Assembly (NCBI GenBank): GCA_947598825.1
Contig: CANQFM010000033.1
Coordinates: forward strand, 1 to 34,196
Origin: an uncultured Eisenbergiella sp.
GTDB taxonomy: Bacteria; Bacillota; Clostridia; Lachnospirales; Lachnospiraceae
Length of the DNA: 34,196 bases
Reading direction: 5' to 3'
In this document: positions 7,540-16,162 of the stretch, in pieces
Numbering within the stretch: the stretch's first letter is position 1
Layout of the letters: each line of letters opens with the position of its first letter
Notes under the pieces: generated by a model
The model's database searches: none
Seen by the model: only the letters and a program-made list of their open reading frames with translations
What the model was told of the DNA's origin: nothing
Made by a program: the position numbers and the translations under genes

Positions 7540-8937
7540 TTATTCTATCAACAGAAGGTCATCGGTCAGCAGGGACGCCGCATACCCCTCTGCGGTCTGA
7601 TTCGGTTTTCCGCCTTTCTCCACCCTTATGGCTCCCTTGATATAGTTTTCCGTATGCCCGATCCAGTACGCAATTCCGTCGATGATCCTTTTCTCTTCGA
7701 TGAGGATCCGCACTCTTTTGCCTATGTAAAAAGACCGGTACTGCAGAGACTGGTCCGCCTCCAGAGTAAGCAGCCTGGCGCTGCGTTCCTGCTTAACGCG
7801 CTCGCTCAACTGCCCGGGCAGCCTGTCCGCCGCCGTACCTTTCCTTCTGGAATATTTGAATATGTGCATTTCAAAGAAACGCACTTTTTCCAAAAACGCC
7901 TTCGTCTGTAAAAATTCCTCCTCCGTTTCGCCGGGAAACCCCACGATCACATCCGTGGTGATGGCCGGATTGTCAAAAAAGCGGCGCAGGATCTCTACTT
8001 TTTCATAGTATTCCCCTGTGGTATAATGTCTATTCATCCGGCGCAGGGTCGCATCGCATCCGCTCTGCAGCGATAAATGGAAATGCGGGCAGATCTGCGG
8101 AATGGCCGCCAGTTGCTCTGCAAATTCTTCCGTCACGATCCTGGGTTCCAGCGAACCCAGGCGGATCCTCTCTATTCCGGGGATCTTCGCAACGTCTTTT
8201 AACAGCTCGATCAAAGGAGCGCTGTCCCGCCGCTGCCGCAGGATGCCCTTTGGAGTTTCCTCCTCCGGCTCTTTTTTTTCCGTTTCAAAATCCATCCCGT
8301 AGGAACTGACATGGATGCCCGTGATCACCACTTCGCGGTAGCCTTTTTGCGCCAGTCCCTCCACTTCCGACAGGACGTCCTGCGGCCTGCGGCTTCTGAC
8401 CCGTCCCCTCGCGTAAGGAATGATGCAATAGGAACAGAACTGGTTGCAGCCATCCTGTATTTTGATAAAGGCCCTGGTATGCTCCGTCGTCCGGGTCAGT
8501 TGCATCTGCTCATATTCCGCCGTATGGCCGATGTCGATGACATCCTCCGGGCAGGGCCGATGAACAGCGAAAGCCTCTCCCTTTCTCTCCCTTTCGGCCA
8601 GATACGCCTCCACGATCTGCACGATATCTTTTTTCCGGTTGTTGCCCACCGCCAGATCCACACAGGGATCCTGCCCTACCTTTTCCCTGCCGGTCTGGAC
8701 ATAACAGCCCACGGCCACCACTACCGCCGCAGGGTTTTGCTTCTTCGCCCTATGCAGCATCTGACGACTTTTGCGGTCCGCAATATTGGTGACGGCGCAG
8801 GTGTTTACCAGGTAAATATCCGCCGCCGAATCAAAGGGCACAATGTCATATCCGCTTTCCGCAAATCTTTGTTGCATAACTTCCATTTCATAGGCGTTCA
8901 CTTTACAGCCCAGGTTATGTAATGCTATACTTTTCAT
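7540..8937 (-). CDS. mtaB: tRNA t6A37 methylthiotransferase MtaB
   Basis: A radical-SAM methylthiotransferase that converts t6A37 to ms2t6A37 in ANN-decoding tRNAs. From ATG 8937 the protein is 465 aa. The N-terminal UPF0004 domain carries cluster cysteines C11 (LGCKVN), C47 (VNTCAVT) and C78 (GCY). The radical-SAM CxxxCxxC is C164/C168/C171 in DGCNQFCSYC, and a TRAM-like region lies near the C-terminus. ATG 8937 has a GGGGA just upstream and begins at the family N-terminus. An in-frame ATG at 8973 with an AGGA RBS would add 12 residues and overlaps the divergent promoter. The length agrees with B. subtilis YqeV (about 450 aa). Confidence 0.95.
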   Translation of the reverse strand: MKSIALHNLGCKVNAYEMEVMQQRFAESGYDIVPFDSAADIYLVNTCAVTNIADRKSRQMLHRAKKQNPAAVVVAVGCYVQTGREKVGQDPCVDLAVGNNRKKDIVQIVEAYLAERERKGEAFAVHRPCPEDVIDIGHTAEYEQMQLTRTTEHTRAFIKIQDGCNQFCSYCIIPYARGRVRSRRPQDVLSEVEGLAQKGYREVVITGIHVSSYGMDFETEKKEPEEETPKGILRQRRDSAPLIELLKDVAKIPGIERIRLGSLEPRIVTEEFAEQLAAIPQICPHFHLSLQSGCDATLRRMNRHYTTGEYYEKVEILRRFFDNPAITTDVIVGFPGETEEEFLQTKAFLEKVRFFEMHIFKYSRRKGTAADRLPGQLSERVKQERSARLLTLEADQSLQYRSFYIGKRVRILIEEKRIIDGIAYWIGHTENYIKGAIRVEKGGKPNQTAEGYAASLLTDDLLLIE

Positions 8938-8972
8938 ACGATTCCCCGTTAAATATTTGTCACCTTTATTCA

Positions 8973-9002
8973 TTGACTTTTCCTGCCGCTATTTGCTAAT
9001 AT
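8973..9002 (+). promoter_or_regulatory. Promoter of the Crh-like gene (divergent)
   Basis: Plus strand: -35 TTGACT (8973..8978), an 18-bp spacer and -10 TAATAT (8997..9002). A strong AAAGGAGG RBS at about 9025-9032 follows, before the ATG at 9040. Confidence 0.65.
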
Positions 9003-9026
9003 AAGGGCAGAAGCAATCAGCAGTAA
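8998..9026 (-). promoter_or_regulatory. mtaB promoter (divergent)
   Basis: Minus strand: -35 TTACTG (9021..9026), a 17-bp spacer and -10 TATATT (8998..9003). The -10 occupies almost the same bases as the plus-strand -10 of the Crh-like gene, so RNA polymerase binding in the two directions should be mutually exclusive. Confidence 0.5.
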
Positions 9027-9039
9027 AGGAGGTATCATC

Positions 9040-9270
9040 ATGAGAACAGTGCAGATTTCCTTAAACTCCATCGATAAAGTAAAATCCTTCGTAAATGATA
9101 TTAACAAATTCGACTATGATTTCGATCTGGTATCCGGACGCTACGTTATCGATGCGAAGTCCATCATGGGCATTTTCAGCCTGGATCTCTCCAAGCCCAT
9201 CGACCTGAACATCCATGTGGAAGAAAACGCGGACGCGGTTCTGGAAGCGCTGAAACCTTATATGATCTGA
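9040..9270 (+). CDS. HPr/Crh-like protein without the phosphorylatable histidine (copy 1)
   Basis: A 76-aa HPr-fold protein. The Ser46 block is clear: DAKSIMGIFSLDL, with S41 equivalent to HPr Ser46. Counting back the HPr spacing of 31 residues from S41, the position equivalent to catalytic His15 is Ser10, and the His-Ala-Arg-Pro motif is absent. It therefore cannot act as a PTS phosphocarrier on EI/EIIA. By analogy with B. subtilis Crh (Gln at position 15) it may be a target of HPr kinase/phosphorylase or a regulatory partner. It is monocistronic, with its own promoter and terminator, and diverges from mtaB. A similar protein lies at 29538..29765. The regulatory role is inference. Confidence 0.82.
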   Translation: MRTVQISLNSIDKVKSFVNDINKFDYDFDLVSGRYVIDAKSIMGIFSLDLSKPIDLNIHVEENADAVLEALKPYMI

Positions 9271-9295
9271 GGTTTATCCATAAAGGAAAAAGACT

Positions 9296-9337
9296 GGCGG
9301 TTTTTTGCCCTCACAGGTGGGAAACCGCCGTTTTTTT
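9296..9337 (+). terminator. Rho-independent terminator after Crh-like copy 1
   Basis: An 8-bp stem, GGCGGTTT (9296..9303) with AAACCGCC (9322..9329), can extend inward with CCC/GGG. It is followed by a T7 tract (9331..9337). Confidence 0.85.
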
Positions 9338-9411
9338 ATTCCATTATATATGCAGTCTGCGGGAAAGGCAAGCGGTGCCCCCAAAAAAGCGTGGCGCATC
9401 CGGACAGGATA

Positions 9412-9420
9412 TGTTATACT
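9412..9420 (+). promoter_or_regulatory. Extended -10 promoter for the GH26-like gene
   Basis: TGTTATACT: an extended -10 (TG, one base, TATACT at 9415..9420). No good -35 hexamer is seen 17 bp upstream. Initiation near 9427 would leave a leader of about 32 nt to the ATG at 9459. Confidence 0.5.
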
Positions 9421-9458
9421 TTCCCATATCAGGAAGAAAAATCAAAAAGGAGACAGCC

Positions 9459-10892
9459 ATGGAAGAACAAAAGGTATATTCCCTCCACATGGGAAAAGCA
9501 AACTGCGCCGTGGATCTGGGCGACGGCTCCGAGCGCGGGGAATATGTGGATCAGGATTATATCCTGCAGAAACTGGGGCGGCCCCACCGCAGCATCACCC
9601 TGATGTACTGCTATTATCCGCTGGACGAGGGCTGGCCGGGGCGTGCCAGCGTAGTACACGCCCATCCCGACGTATCCTTCGCCTGGGATTACCCCTACGA
9701 CGATTATTTCACCTATAAGGGGGGCTTAAACGGCAGCGCCGAGGAGGAACCCTTCCCCTATATGCGGGATGTCCGCCGCCACGGGCAGGACGTGACGCTG
9801 ACGCTGACCATCGATCCCCATGTGACCGACGATCACCTCATCGCCATCGCCAAAGACCTGCGGCCCTTCGGCCGCATGATGCTGCGCATCAACCACGAAT
9901 GCACAGGGGACTGGTTCAGCTTCAACAAACGCTGCACCTACCATGAGATCGGGGAATTTTACAGCCGTTTCTGCCGGATTTTAAAGGAACATGCCCCGAA
10001 CGTAAAGACCATTCTCTGCACCGGCGGCGTGGAGGAAGGCCAAACCGAGATCGAACGGGAAGAGGATTTCGCCCAGGCCGTCCGGGATACGGATATGTGG
10101 TCCATCGACAAATATTTCGCCCTGCATTGGGGATGGCCCTATAATGTTGCCGAGCGGGGCGGCACCTCTCACTCCCGCAGCAGGGTTTCCGACGTTTTCC
10201 AATATGCCCGGCGTTCCTACGAACGCTTCAAGGAGCTGTGCGGCGGCGCAGAGAAACCCATGATGATGAGCGAAGTAAACGCCGACGGCGATGTGGTGGG
10301 CCCTTACGATCAGGCCGCCATGATAAAGGAATTCTGCGATCTGCTAAGGACAGAAAAGCCCTCCTGGTTCACCAATTTTTCCCTGTACCAGTTCCGCGAC
10401 AGGGGACGGCTGGGACTGGAGATCGAGGATCCCAACAATGCCAATGTCGGCATTGAACAGCCCCTTCTTTCGACCTACCGAAAGATCATCCACGATGACT
10501 ACTTCCTGCCGTCCATGACCCTGGGGCAGGAGGTGACGCTTCCCGTGACGCTGCGCTGGGGCGGTGCGGAAGATGCGGAAGGACTTGCCCTCCCGCTGCA
10601 TTTTGATTCCAATCCCCATTTCTGCGAGGCGGTATTTGCGGACGACTCCAACCTGATGCTGGAGTTAAACGGCAGATGGTTTTACAAGTCGCCGAAAGCG
10701 ACGACCATCGACCTGATGAGCGCTTTCTATGAAAAGCCTCTGGACGGCCCCTGTGATCTGACTTTAAAGATTTTCGCGCCTCCCGCCTCCGGAGAAAACG
10801 ATCTGAGCCTGGAGGATGGGCTTTACAACAGCTATACCACGATCCGGACGCTTCCCAGACTGCGGATCCGGTTCGAGCCCGTGGAGCTGTGA
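9459..10892 (+). CDS. Cytoplasmic TIM-barrel glycosidase, GH26-like
   Basis: 477 aa without a signal peptide. The barrel motif MLRINHECTGDWFSF (about 141-155) resembles the GH26 acid/base region, making E147 the candidate acid. MMMSEVNADGD (about 268-278) supplies a candidate nucleophile, E272. A W/H-rich strand, FALHWGWPYN (about 220-229), lies between them. A beta-rich tail (about 350-477) follows the barrel and may be an accessory domain. The start at 9459 has an AAAGGAG RBS, and the in-frame upstream extension from 9375 has none. Substrate (mannan or xylan oligosaccharide, or a host glycan) is unknown. Convergent with the discoidin-like gene. The family call is from motif memory only. Confidence 0.6.
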   Translation: MEEQKVYSLHMGKANCAVDLGDGSERGEYVDQDYILQKLGRPHRSITLMYCYYPLDEGWPGRASVVHAHPDVSFAWDYPYDDYFTYKGGLNGSAEEEPFPYMRDVRRHGQDVTLTLTIDPHVTDDHLIAIAKDLRPFGRMMLRINHECTGDWFSFNKRCTYHEIGEFYSRFCRILKEHAPNVKTILCTGGVEEGQTEIEREEDFAQAVRDTDMWSIDKYFALHWGWPYNVAERGGTSHSRSRVSDVFQYARRSYERFKELCGGAEKPMMMSEVNADGDVVGPYDQAAMIKEFCDLLRTEKPSWFTNFSLYQFRDRGRLGLEIEDPNNANVGIEQPLLSTYRKIIHDDYFLPSMTLGQEVTLPVTLRWGGAEDAEGLALPLHFDSNPHFCEAVFADDSNLMLELNGRWFYKSPKATTIDLMSAFYEKPLDGPCDLTLKIFAPPASGENDLSLEDGLYNSYTTIRTLPRLRIRFEPVEL

Positions 10893-10922
10893 TCTGGCGC
10901 ATACTGCCGGAAAATCGCATGG

Positions 10923-10967
10923 AAAACCCGGAAAAGCTTCCCAAATACGGGATCTTTTCCGGGTTTT
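10923..10967. terminator. Bidirectional rho-independent terminator
   Basis: A perfect 14-bp inverted repeat, AAAACCCGGAAAAG (10923..10936) and CTTTTCCGGGTTTT (10954..10967), with a 17-nt loop. A tract on one side and T tract on the other let it serve the GH26-like gene (plus) and the discoidin-like gene (minus), whose stops flank it. Confidence 0.9.
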
Positions 10968-10974
10968 ATCGTCT

Positions 10975-11766
10975 TCATATTGGCTCTCTTCCGTACACCT
11001 CGATCTGCGTCAGCGCCGGAAACGGCGACGGCTCCTCCGACTTGATCAGGCGGCTCAGCTTTATCCAGGAAACGCGTTTTTTCTCCAGGCAAAGGCTGTG
11101 GGGACGGCTGCTCTTTTCCATTTCCCATTCGACCGCCGTGTCGTCCGAAAAGGTAACCGTCACCCTCCTCCACCAGTTATCGTGGGGGAAATCCGCCCTC
11201 GTATAAAGTACGATCCGGTCGATCTCCACCGCCCTTCCAAAATCCACCGTCAGCTCCGCATCCTCCCTGCGGTTGATCCCCCAGGACTCATAGGGCCATT
11301 CTCCGTGGGAGCAGGTAACGGTAACGCCGTCGATCGCATTCATGGCGGCAAAAACCGCTTCATTTCTCGTCTCCACGTTCGCAAAGGCGTGAGGATAACA
11401 ATTGGCTGCCCCATGCTGGTCCCAGACATTTAACGCCAGGTTCCGGTATTGGCCGATCTCAAATGCTTTCGCCCTCCTGACAAAAAGAAGGTGCCGGTCC
11501 CCCCAAAAGGTTTTGGGCGAAAGATTGCTTCGTTTCTCCCCAAAGGGGATCTCATAACGCATCTCTCCGGTCAGATAAACCAGCGAGCTTCCCCTCGCAT
11601 CGTCCAACTGCAGCCAGTAATAGCCCGGATATTCTTCTGCTTCCACCACGATCCGGTCGCCCTCCCGATAAGAAAAACCATATACCAGAAAGATCTCCGA
11701 CTCATCGCGGCCGGCGGCCAGGACCTTTCCGTCCCGATCCAGGATCTTTATGCCCACCTGCGGCAT
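10975..11766 (-). CDS. Discoidin-like (F5/8 type C-like) carbohydrate-binding protein
   Basis: 263 aa, without a signal peptide or membrane segment. The N-terminal half is strand-rich (GIKILDRDGKVLAAG, DRIVVEAEE). The C-terminal half (about 130-263) resembles an F5/8 type C or CBM32-like jelly roll: AMNAIDGV, ELTVDFGRAVEIDRIVLYTR, HDNWWRRVTVTFSD and a terminal ALTQIEVYG. The start at 11766 is chosen because AGGAGG lies 9 nt upstream. The upstream ATG at 11790 lacks an RBS. It follows thiI by about 40 nt and is convergent with the GH26-like gene. It probably binds a sugar, but its cytoplasmic location makes the role unclear. Confidence 0.6.
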   Translation of the reverse strand: MPQVGIKILDRDGKVLAAGRDESEIFLVYGFSYREGDRIVVEAEEYPGYYWLQLDDARGSSLVYLTGEMRYEIPFGEKRSNLSPKTFWGDRHLLFVRRAKAFEIGQYRNLALNVWDQHGAANCYPHAFANVETRNEAVFAAMNAIDGVTVTCSHGEWPYESWGINRREDAELTVDFGRAVEIDRIVLYTRADFPHDNWWRRVTVTFSDDTAVEWEMEKSSRPHSLCLEKKRVSWIKLSRLIKSEEPSPFPALTQIEVYGREPI

Positions 11767-11806
11767 ACGCTGCTTCCTCCTCTCCGTCATATTTTTCCAG
11801 TCCGCG

Positions 11807-12991
11807 TCATACCTCTGCGACGATCAGCTCCGCCGTCTCCACGGCCTGCCTGACCATCTCTTCTATGCCGTCCTTCAGATTTTCCTCATGTCGTTTGATC
11901 ACGCCCAGATTCGGCTTCGTCACGGGATGCTTCGCCACGAAGATCGTGCAGCAGTCCTCAAACGGCAGGATCGACGTCTCATAGGTGCCGATCTTCTCCG
12001 CGAGTTCGACGATCTCCTGCTTATCCAGACCGATGCAGGGTCGATATACCGGCATCGTACATACTTCGTTGGTGACTGCCAAGGATTGCATGGTCTGGCT
12101 GGCCACCTGTCCGATGCTCTCTCCCGTCACCAGGCCGAGACATTCCGTTTTTTTCGCGATCTGCTCGGCAATCCGCATCATATACCGGCGCATGATGATG
12201 GTCAGCTCGTCGTGGGGGCATTTTTCATAGATCGCCAGTTGGATCTCAGTGAAGTTGACCACATGCAAATAGATAGGGCCGCTGTAGCGCGCCACCAGCC
12301 GGGCCAGATCCACCACCTTCTGCTTCGCCCGCTCGCTGGTATAGGGCGGCGCGTGGAAATACACCGCGTCGATCTTCACGCCCCGCTTGGCCACCATGTA
12401 GCCCGCCACCGGCGAATCGATGCCGCCGGAAAGCAGCAGCATGGCTTTTCCGTTGGTGCCCACCGGCATCCCGCCGGGGCCGGGGATCTCGATGGAATAA
12501 ATATAGATCTTTTCCCGCACCTCCACATGGATCATCACCTCCGGCTTATGCACATCCACCCGAAGCTGTGGAAACGCATCCAAAAGCTTCTCTCCCAGCA
12601 GAGCGTTTATCTCCATGGAATTTAACGGATAATTCTTCTGCGCCCTTCTGGCATCCACCTTAAAGGTAAACCGCTTTTCCGGATACTGGGCGGCCACATA
12701 GTCCACCACGTCCTGACAGAGCTTTTCCACCCCTTCGTCTTTCGCCTGCACCATGGGGCAGATCGAGGAAATGCCGCATACGGTCTTTAGATTTTCCACC
12801 GTTTCCTCAAAATCGAACGCCGACAGCGCTTCGATATAGATCCGCCCCCGGTTGCGCCGGACGGCAAACTGCCCTTCGCAGCGCCGGAGCGCGTATTTGA
12901 TCTGCTGCGCCAGGGCCGCCTCAAAAAGATCCCGGTTTTTCCCCTTGACGCCGATTTCCGCAAATTTGATCAAAAAAGCCTTGAACATCAT
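11807..12991 (-). CDS. thiI: tRNA 4-thiouridine synthase ThiI (rhodanese-less)
   Basis: 394 aa. An N-terminal ferredoxin-like region is followed by a THUMP domain (about 60-165) and a PP-loop ATPase domain with LLLSGGIDSPVAGYM (SGGIDS 188-193). It adenylates U8 and inserts sulfur to make s4U8 in tRNA. The C-terminal rhodanese domain of E. coli ThiI is absent, as in Bacillus, where the partner NifZ donates sulfur directly. The EDCC motif (about 345-348) holds a candidate reactive cysteine. The start is ATG 12991 or 12988 (ATGATG). The longer upstream ORF has no family similarity. It follows nifZ by 79 nt. Confidence 0.95.
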   Translation of the reverse strand: MMFKAFLIKFAEIGVKGKNRDLFEAALAQQIKYALRRCEGQFAVRRNRGRIYIEALSAFDFEETVENLKTVCGISSICPMVQAKDEGVEKLCQDVVDYVAAQYPEKRFTFKVDARRAQKNYPLNSMEINALLGEKLLDAFPQLRVDVHKPEVMIHVEVREKIYIYSIEIPGPGGMPVGTNGKAMLLLSGGIDSPVAGYMVAKRGVKIDAVYFHAPPYTSERAKQKVVDLARLVARYSGPIYLHVVNFTEIQLAIYEKCPHDELTIIMRRYMMRIAEQIAKKTECLGLVTGESIGQVASQTMQSLAVTNEVCTMPVYRPCIGLDKQEIVELAEKIGTYETSILPFEDCCTIFVAKHPVTKPNLGVIKRHEENLKDGIEEMVRQAVETAELIVAEV

Positions 12992-13070
12992 ACACCACCA
13001 TCTTCCGTCAACGATAACGGGCCTGCATCTCTGCGCCGGGCCGGCGCTTTTCACCCGTCTTTTCTTTGCC

Positions 13071-14231
13071 TTACCTTCTGGTAAACCGCCGCAGGGCCGG
13101 CACCAGCTCATACAGCGCCTGCAGCGTATAGTCGATCTCCTCCTCCGTGGTGAACACGGAAAAGCTGAAACGGACCGTGGAGGAAAGCAGCTCCTTTTTC
13201 AAACCGATGGCCCGCAGCGTAGCCGAACCAGCCGTATCCGGATGGTTGGAGGCGCAGGCGCTTCCCGCCGAAACATAGACGCCCTTTTCCTCCAGCGCGT
13301 GCAGAAGCACCTCGCTGCGCACGCCTTCAAAGGAAGCGCTCACGATATGGGGCGCGCCGTCCCTTCCCCGGGAACCGTTTATGGACACGCCGTCCAGCCG
13401 CGCCAGCCCTTCCGTAAACCTCTGCCGCAGGGCGTAAAGCCGCTCCACGTCCTCGTCCAGATTCCGGTAGATCTCTTCTGCCGCTTTCGCCATACCGGCG
13501 ATCCCTGGCACGTTTTCCGTACCGGAACGAAGCCCCCGCTGCTGGCCTCCGCCGAACAGGACAGGGCGGATCTTCACGCGTTCGCCCACATAGAGAAAGC
13601 CGACGCCCTTGGGTCCATGGATTTTATGTGCGGAAACGGACAGCATATCGATCCCGATCCGTTTCGGATAAATACGGAACTTCCCATAGCCCTGCACCGC
13701 ATCCACATGGAACAGGATGTCGGGGTTGTAACGGTGCAGCAGCTCTCCGATCTGCGCTAAGGGCTGTACGGAACCGATCTCGTTGTTTACATGCATCACG
13801 GATACCAGGATCGTATCCGGTCGCAGCGCCTTTTCCAGATCCTCCGTCCGCAGTCTGCCGCAGGAATCCACCGGCAGATAAGTGACCTCGAATCCCTGTT
13901 CCTGCAAATACTGCATGGTCCTTAAGACCGCCGGATGCTCGATCGCCGTCGTGATCAGATGTTTCCCCCGGCGGCAGTTGGCGTAGGCCGCGCCGCGCAG
14001 CGCCAGATTATCCGACTCCGTTCCACCGGAGGTAAAAAAAATCTCCTTCGGCGTCACCTTAAGGCTCTTTGCGATCACCTCTTTCGCATTTCGGACATAC
14101 GCCTCCGCCTCCACGCCCTTTTGATGCAGGCTGGACGGATTTCCGTAATCCTTGCACATGATCCTGGCCGTCAGCTCCGCCACGCTGTCGAAGCACCGCG
14201 TTGTCGCCGAGTTATCCAAATAGCAATTCAT
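13071..14231 (-). CDS. nifZ: NifZ-type cysteine desulfurase partner of ThiI
   Basis: A 386-aa PLP-dependent class V aminotransferase-fold cysteine desulfurase. PLP-stacking H99 lies in IEHPAV, the Schiff-base lysine K203 in SAHKIHGPKG, and catalytic C326 in SAGSACASNH. The short active-site loop is of the NifS/IscS type rather than SufS. Its position directly upstream of thiI matches B. subtilis nifZ-thiI, so it probably supplies persulfide sulfur for s4U8. The ATG at 14231 with AGGTGA about 6 nt upstream is chosen over GTG 14240. A housekeeping IscS role is possible if no other desulfurase exists. The 125-nt gap upstream holds no clear promoter or ORF. Confidence 0.93.
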   Translation of the reverse strand: MNCYLDNSATTRCFDSVAELTARIMCKDYGNPSSLHQKGVEAEAYVRNAKEVIAKSLKVTPKEIFFTSGGTESDNLALRGAAYANCRRGKHLITTAIEHPAVLRTMQYLQEQGFEVTYLPVDSCGRLRTEDLEKALRPDTILVSVMHVNNEIGSVQPLAQIGELLHRYNPDILFHVDAVQGYGKFRIYPKRIGIDMLSVSAHKIHGPKGVGFLYVGERVKIRPVLFGGGQQRGLRSGTENVPGIAGMAKAAEEIYRNLDEDVERLYALRQRFTEGLARLDGVSINGSRGRDGAPHIVSASFEGVRSEVLLHALEEKGVYVSAGSACASNHPDTAGSATLRAIGLKKELLSSTVRFSFSVFTTEEEIDYTLQALYELVPALRRFTRR

Positions 14232-14356
14232 ACCTTTCACCTACTTTTTCAAATCGTATGAAGCTCCCGTCGCAGGGCGCGCTGCCCGTCGCCGGGGAAA
14301 AAATCTTCTCCTATATGATATGACGCGCCCAACCGGCGGGTCACATCAAACGCAGC

Positions 14357-15097
14357 TCAGCTCTCCTGATGGTACGACAGCCACGCCATCACCACAAGGC
14401 CCGCCGTCTCCGTGCGCAGGATACGCCTGCCCAGGGTCACCGCCTCAAAGCCCGCCTCTCTGGCCCGGTCGATCTCGCTTTCCTCAAAACCGCCCTCCGG
14501 CCCGATGAAAACGGCCACCTGCTGGCCCGGCTTCACGGCTTCGATCAGACGCCTCGTCCGCGCCATCCCTTCCGAAAGTTCATAGGGGATCAGCTTTACG
14601 TCCATTCCCGCCGCCTGGTTTAACGCCTCTGTAAAAGAACAGACCTCTCCCACCTGCGGCACGATGCGCCGCCTGCTCTGCTTTGCCGCTGCCTCTGCAA
14701 TGGACTGCCACCTCTCTGCTTTGGCCAGCGCCTTCTTCCCGTCCAGCTTTACGACCGAGCGTTTTGTCTCCACGGGCACGATGGCATGAACGCCCAACTC
14801 TACCATCTTCTGCACGATCCATTCCATTTTATCCGCTTTCGGCAGCCCCTGGAACAGCGTCACACGGACAGGAAGCTCCACGCCCTCCTCCTTGATAAAG
14901 CGAAGGGAACAGCGCACCTGCTTTTCCCCGATCTCTTCGATGCCGCAGCGGTATTCCCTGCCGTCCAGGCCGTTTGATACGGCAATCTCCTCTCCCGGCT
15001 TCATGCGAAGCACATTTTTAATATGATTGACGTCGCCGCCCGTAATGATAATCTGCCTGCCCTGGATCTGGGAGGGATCCACAAAAAACTGATACAT
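14357..15097 (-). CDS. rsmE: 16S rRNA m3U1498 methyltransferase RsmE
   Basis: A 246-aa SPOUT-superfamily methyltransferase for N3 of U1498 (E. coli numbering) in 16S rRNA. The N-terminal PUA-like domain includes GGDVNHIKNVLRMKPGE (about 20-36). The SPOUT knot carries FIGPEGGFEESEI (about 197-209) and LGRRILRTETA (222-232), which form the SAM pocket. The start lies 9 nt downstream of the prmA stop. The prmA-rsmE pair is common in Firmicutes. Confidence 0.95.
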   Translation of the reverse strand: MYQFFVDPSQIQGRQIIITGGDVNHIKNVLRMKPGEEIAVSNGLDGREYRCGIEEIGEKQVRCSLRFIKEEGVELPVRVTLFQGLPKADKMEWIVQKMVELGVHAIVPVETKRSVVKLDGKKALAKAERWQSIAEAAAKQSRRRIVPQVGEVCSFTEALNQAAGMDVKLIPYELSEGMARTRRLIEAVKPGQQVAVFIGPEGGFEESEIDRAREAGFEAVTLGRRILRTETAGLVVMAWLSYHQES

Positions 15098-15106
15098 CCC
15101 GTTTTC

Positions 15107-16096
15107 TCACGCTTCCTTTCGCGCTGTCACGCTGACCCATTCGCCCTGATGCGTCACTTCCAGTACGGTCAACCCGGCCTTCTTTACCGCGTCCACTACG
15201 GTCTGCTCTTTGTCGTCGATAATGCCGGAGGTGATATAAACGCCGCCCGGTTTCATCTGTCCCACGATCACCGGCGTCAGCGCTACCAGCACGTCCGCCA
15301 GGATGTTGGCCACCACGATATCGTACTTTTCATAGCCCACCCTGTCCTGCACCGCTTTATCCGTGATGATGTTGCCGATCATCATTTCAAACTGCTCCGG
15401 ACGGATATGGTTATTTCGCATATTATCCGCCACCGCGTCCACGCTGCAGGGATCCAGATCCGTTCCCACCGCGTGACTGGCTCCGTACATCAGCGACAGA
15501 ATGGCCAGGATGCCGCTTCCCGTCCCCACGTCCAAAAGCTCCGTCTGCGGCGTGATGAACTTTCTTAGCTGGCGGATGCAAAGCTGGGTCGTCTCATGCA
15601 TGCCCGTGCCAAAAGCCGTCCCCGGATCGATATGCAGCACCATTTTCCCTTCGTCCTCCGGCTTCACATCCTCCCAGGACGGGATGACCAGCAGATCGTC
15701 GATATAGAACTGGTGAAAATACTGTTTCCAGTTGTTGATCCAGTCGATATCCTCCGTCTCGTCCACGGCGATGCTGCCCTCCCCGATCTCGCAAAAAGGG
15801 CGTAGGCCGTCCAATTCCCTTTTTACGCTGTCCAGGATCTGTTCTTCCGTCACCGTTTCCCCGTTTAAGACCAGCCGCCCGCCGTCGTCCTCTTCCACAA
15901 AAAAACTCAGATAGGCCACGCCGTCATCCTCCGGGCCCTCCGGCAGAATGTCCACGAACATCTGCTCCTTTTCCAGCGCCGTCAGAGGCACCTTGTCCTC
16001 AATCTGGGCCCCTTCCAGTCCGATGTCATAGAGCGTACTGATAATGATATCCTCTGCCTCCGTGACGGTTTTGATCTGAAACTTCTTCCACTTCAT
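15107..16096 (-). CDS. prmA: Ribosomal protein L11 methyltransferase
   Basis: A 329-aa class I SAM methyltransferase that methylates L11. The N-terminal substrate-recognition region begins MKWKKFQIKT and includes EAEDIISTL-type residues. The catalytic domain has LLDVGTGSGILAILSL as SAM motif I, GTDLDPCSVDA as motif II and VANILADVLV as the active-site strand. GTGMHETTQLC precedes motif I as in other PrmA proteins. The ATG at 16096 follows a GGAG RBS at 5-nt spacing. The ATG at 16108 lacks one. It begins the translation-related block downstream of azlD. Confidence 0.95.
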   Translation of the reverse strand: MKWKKFQIKTVTEAEDIIISTLYDIGLEGAQIEDKVPLTALEKEQMFVDILPEGPEDDGVAYLSFFVEEDDGGRLVLNGETVTEEQILDSVKRELDGLRPFCEIGEGSIAVDETEDIDWINNWKQYFHQFYIDDLLVIPSWEDVKPEDEGKMVLHIDPGTAFGTGMHETTQLCIRQLRKFITPQTELLDVGTGSGILAILSLMYGASHAVGTDLDPCSVDAVADNMRNNHIRPEQFEMMIGNIITDKAVQDRVGYEKYDIVVANILADVLVALTPVIVGQMKPGGVYITSGIIDDKEQTVVDAVKKAGLTVLEVTHQGEWVSVTARKEA

Positions 16097-16162
16097 CTTT
16101 TTCTCCATTTCTAAAGGAGCTGCGCCTGACGTTTTGCAGGCCCAAAGCCCTTTGCCCGTTTA

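Noticed and set aside
6820-7911. Plus-strand ORF of 363 codons
   Set aside because: It crosses the antisense of ruvX, ireB and mtaB, each of which has good family motifs.
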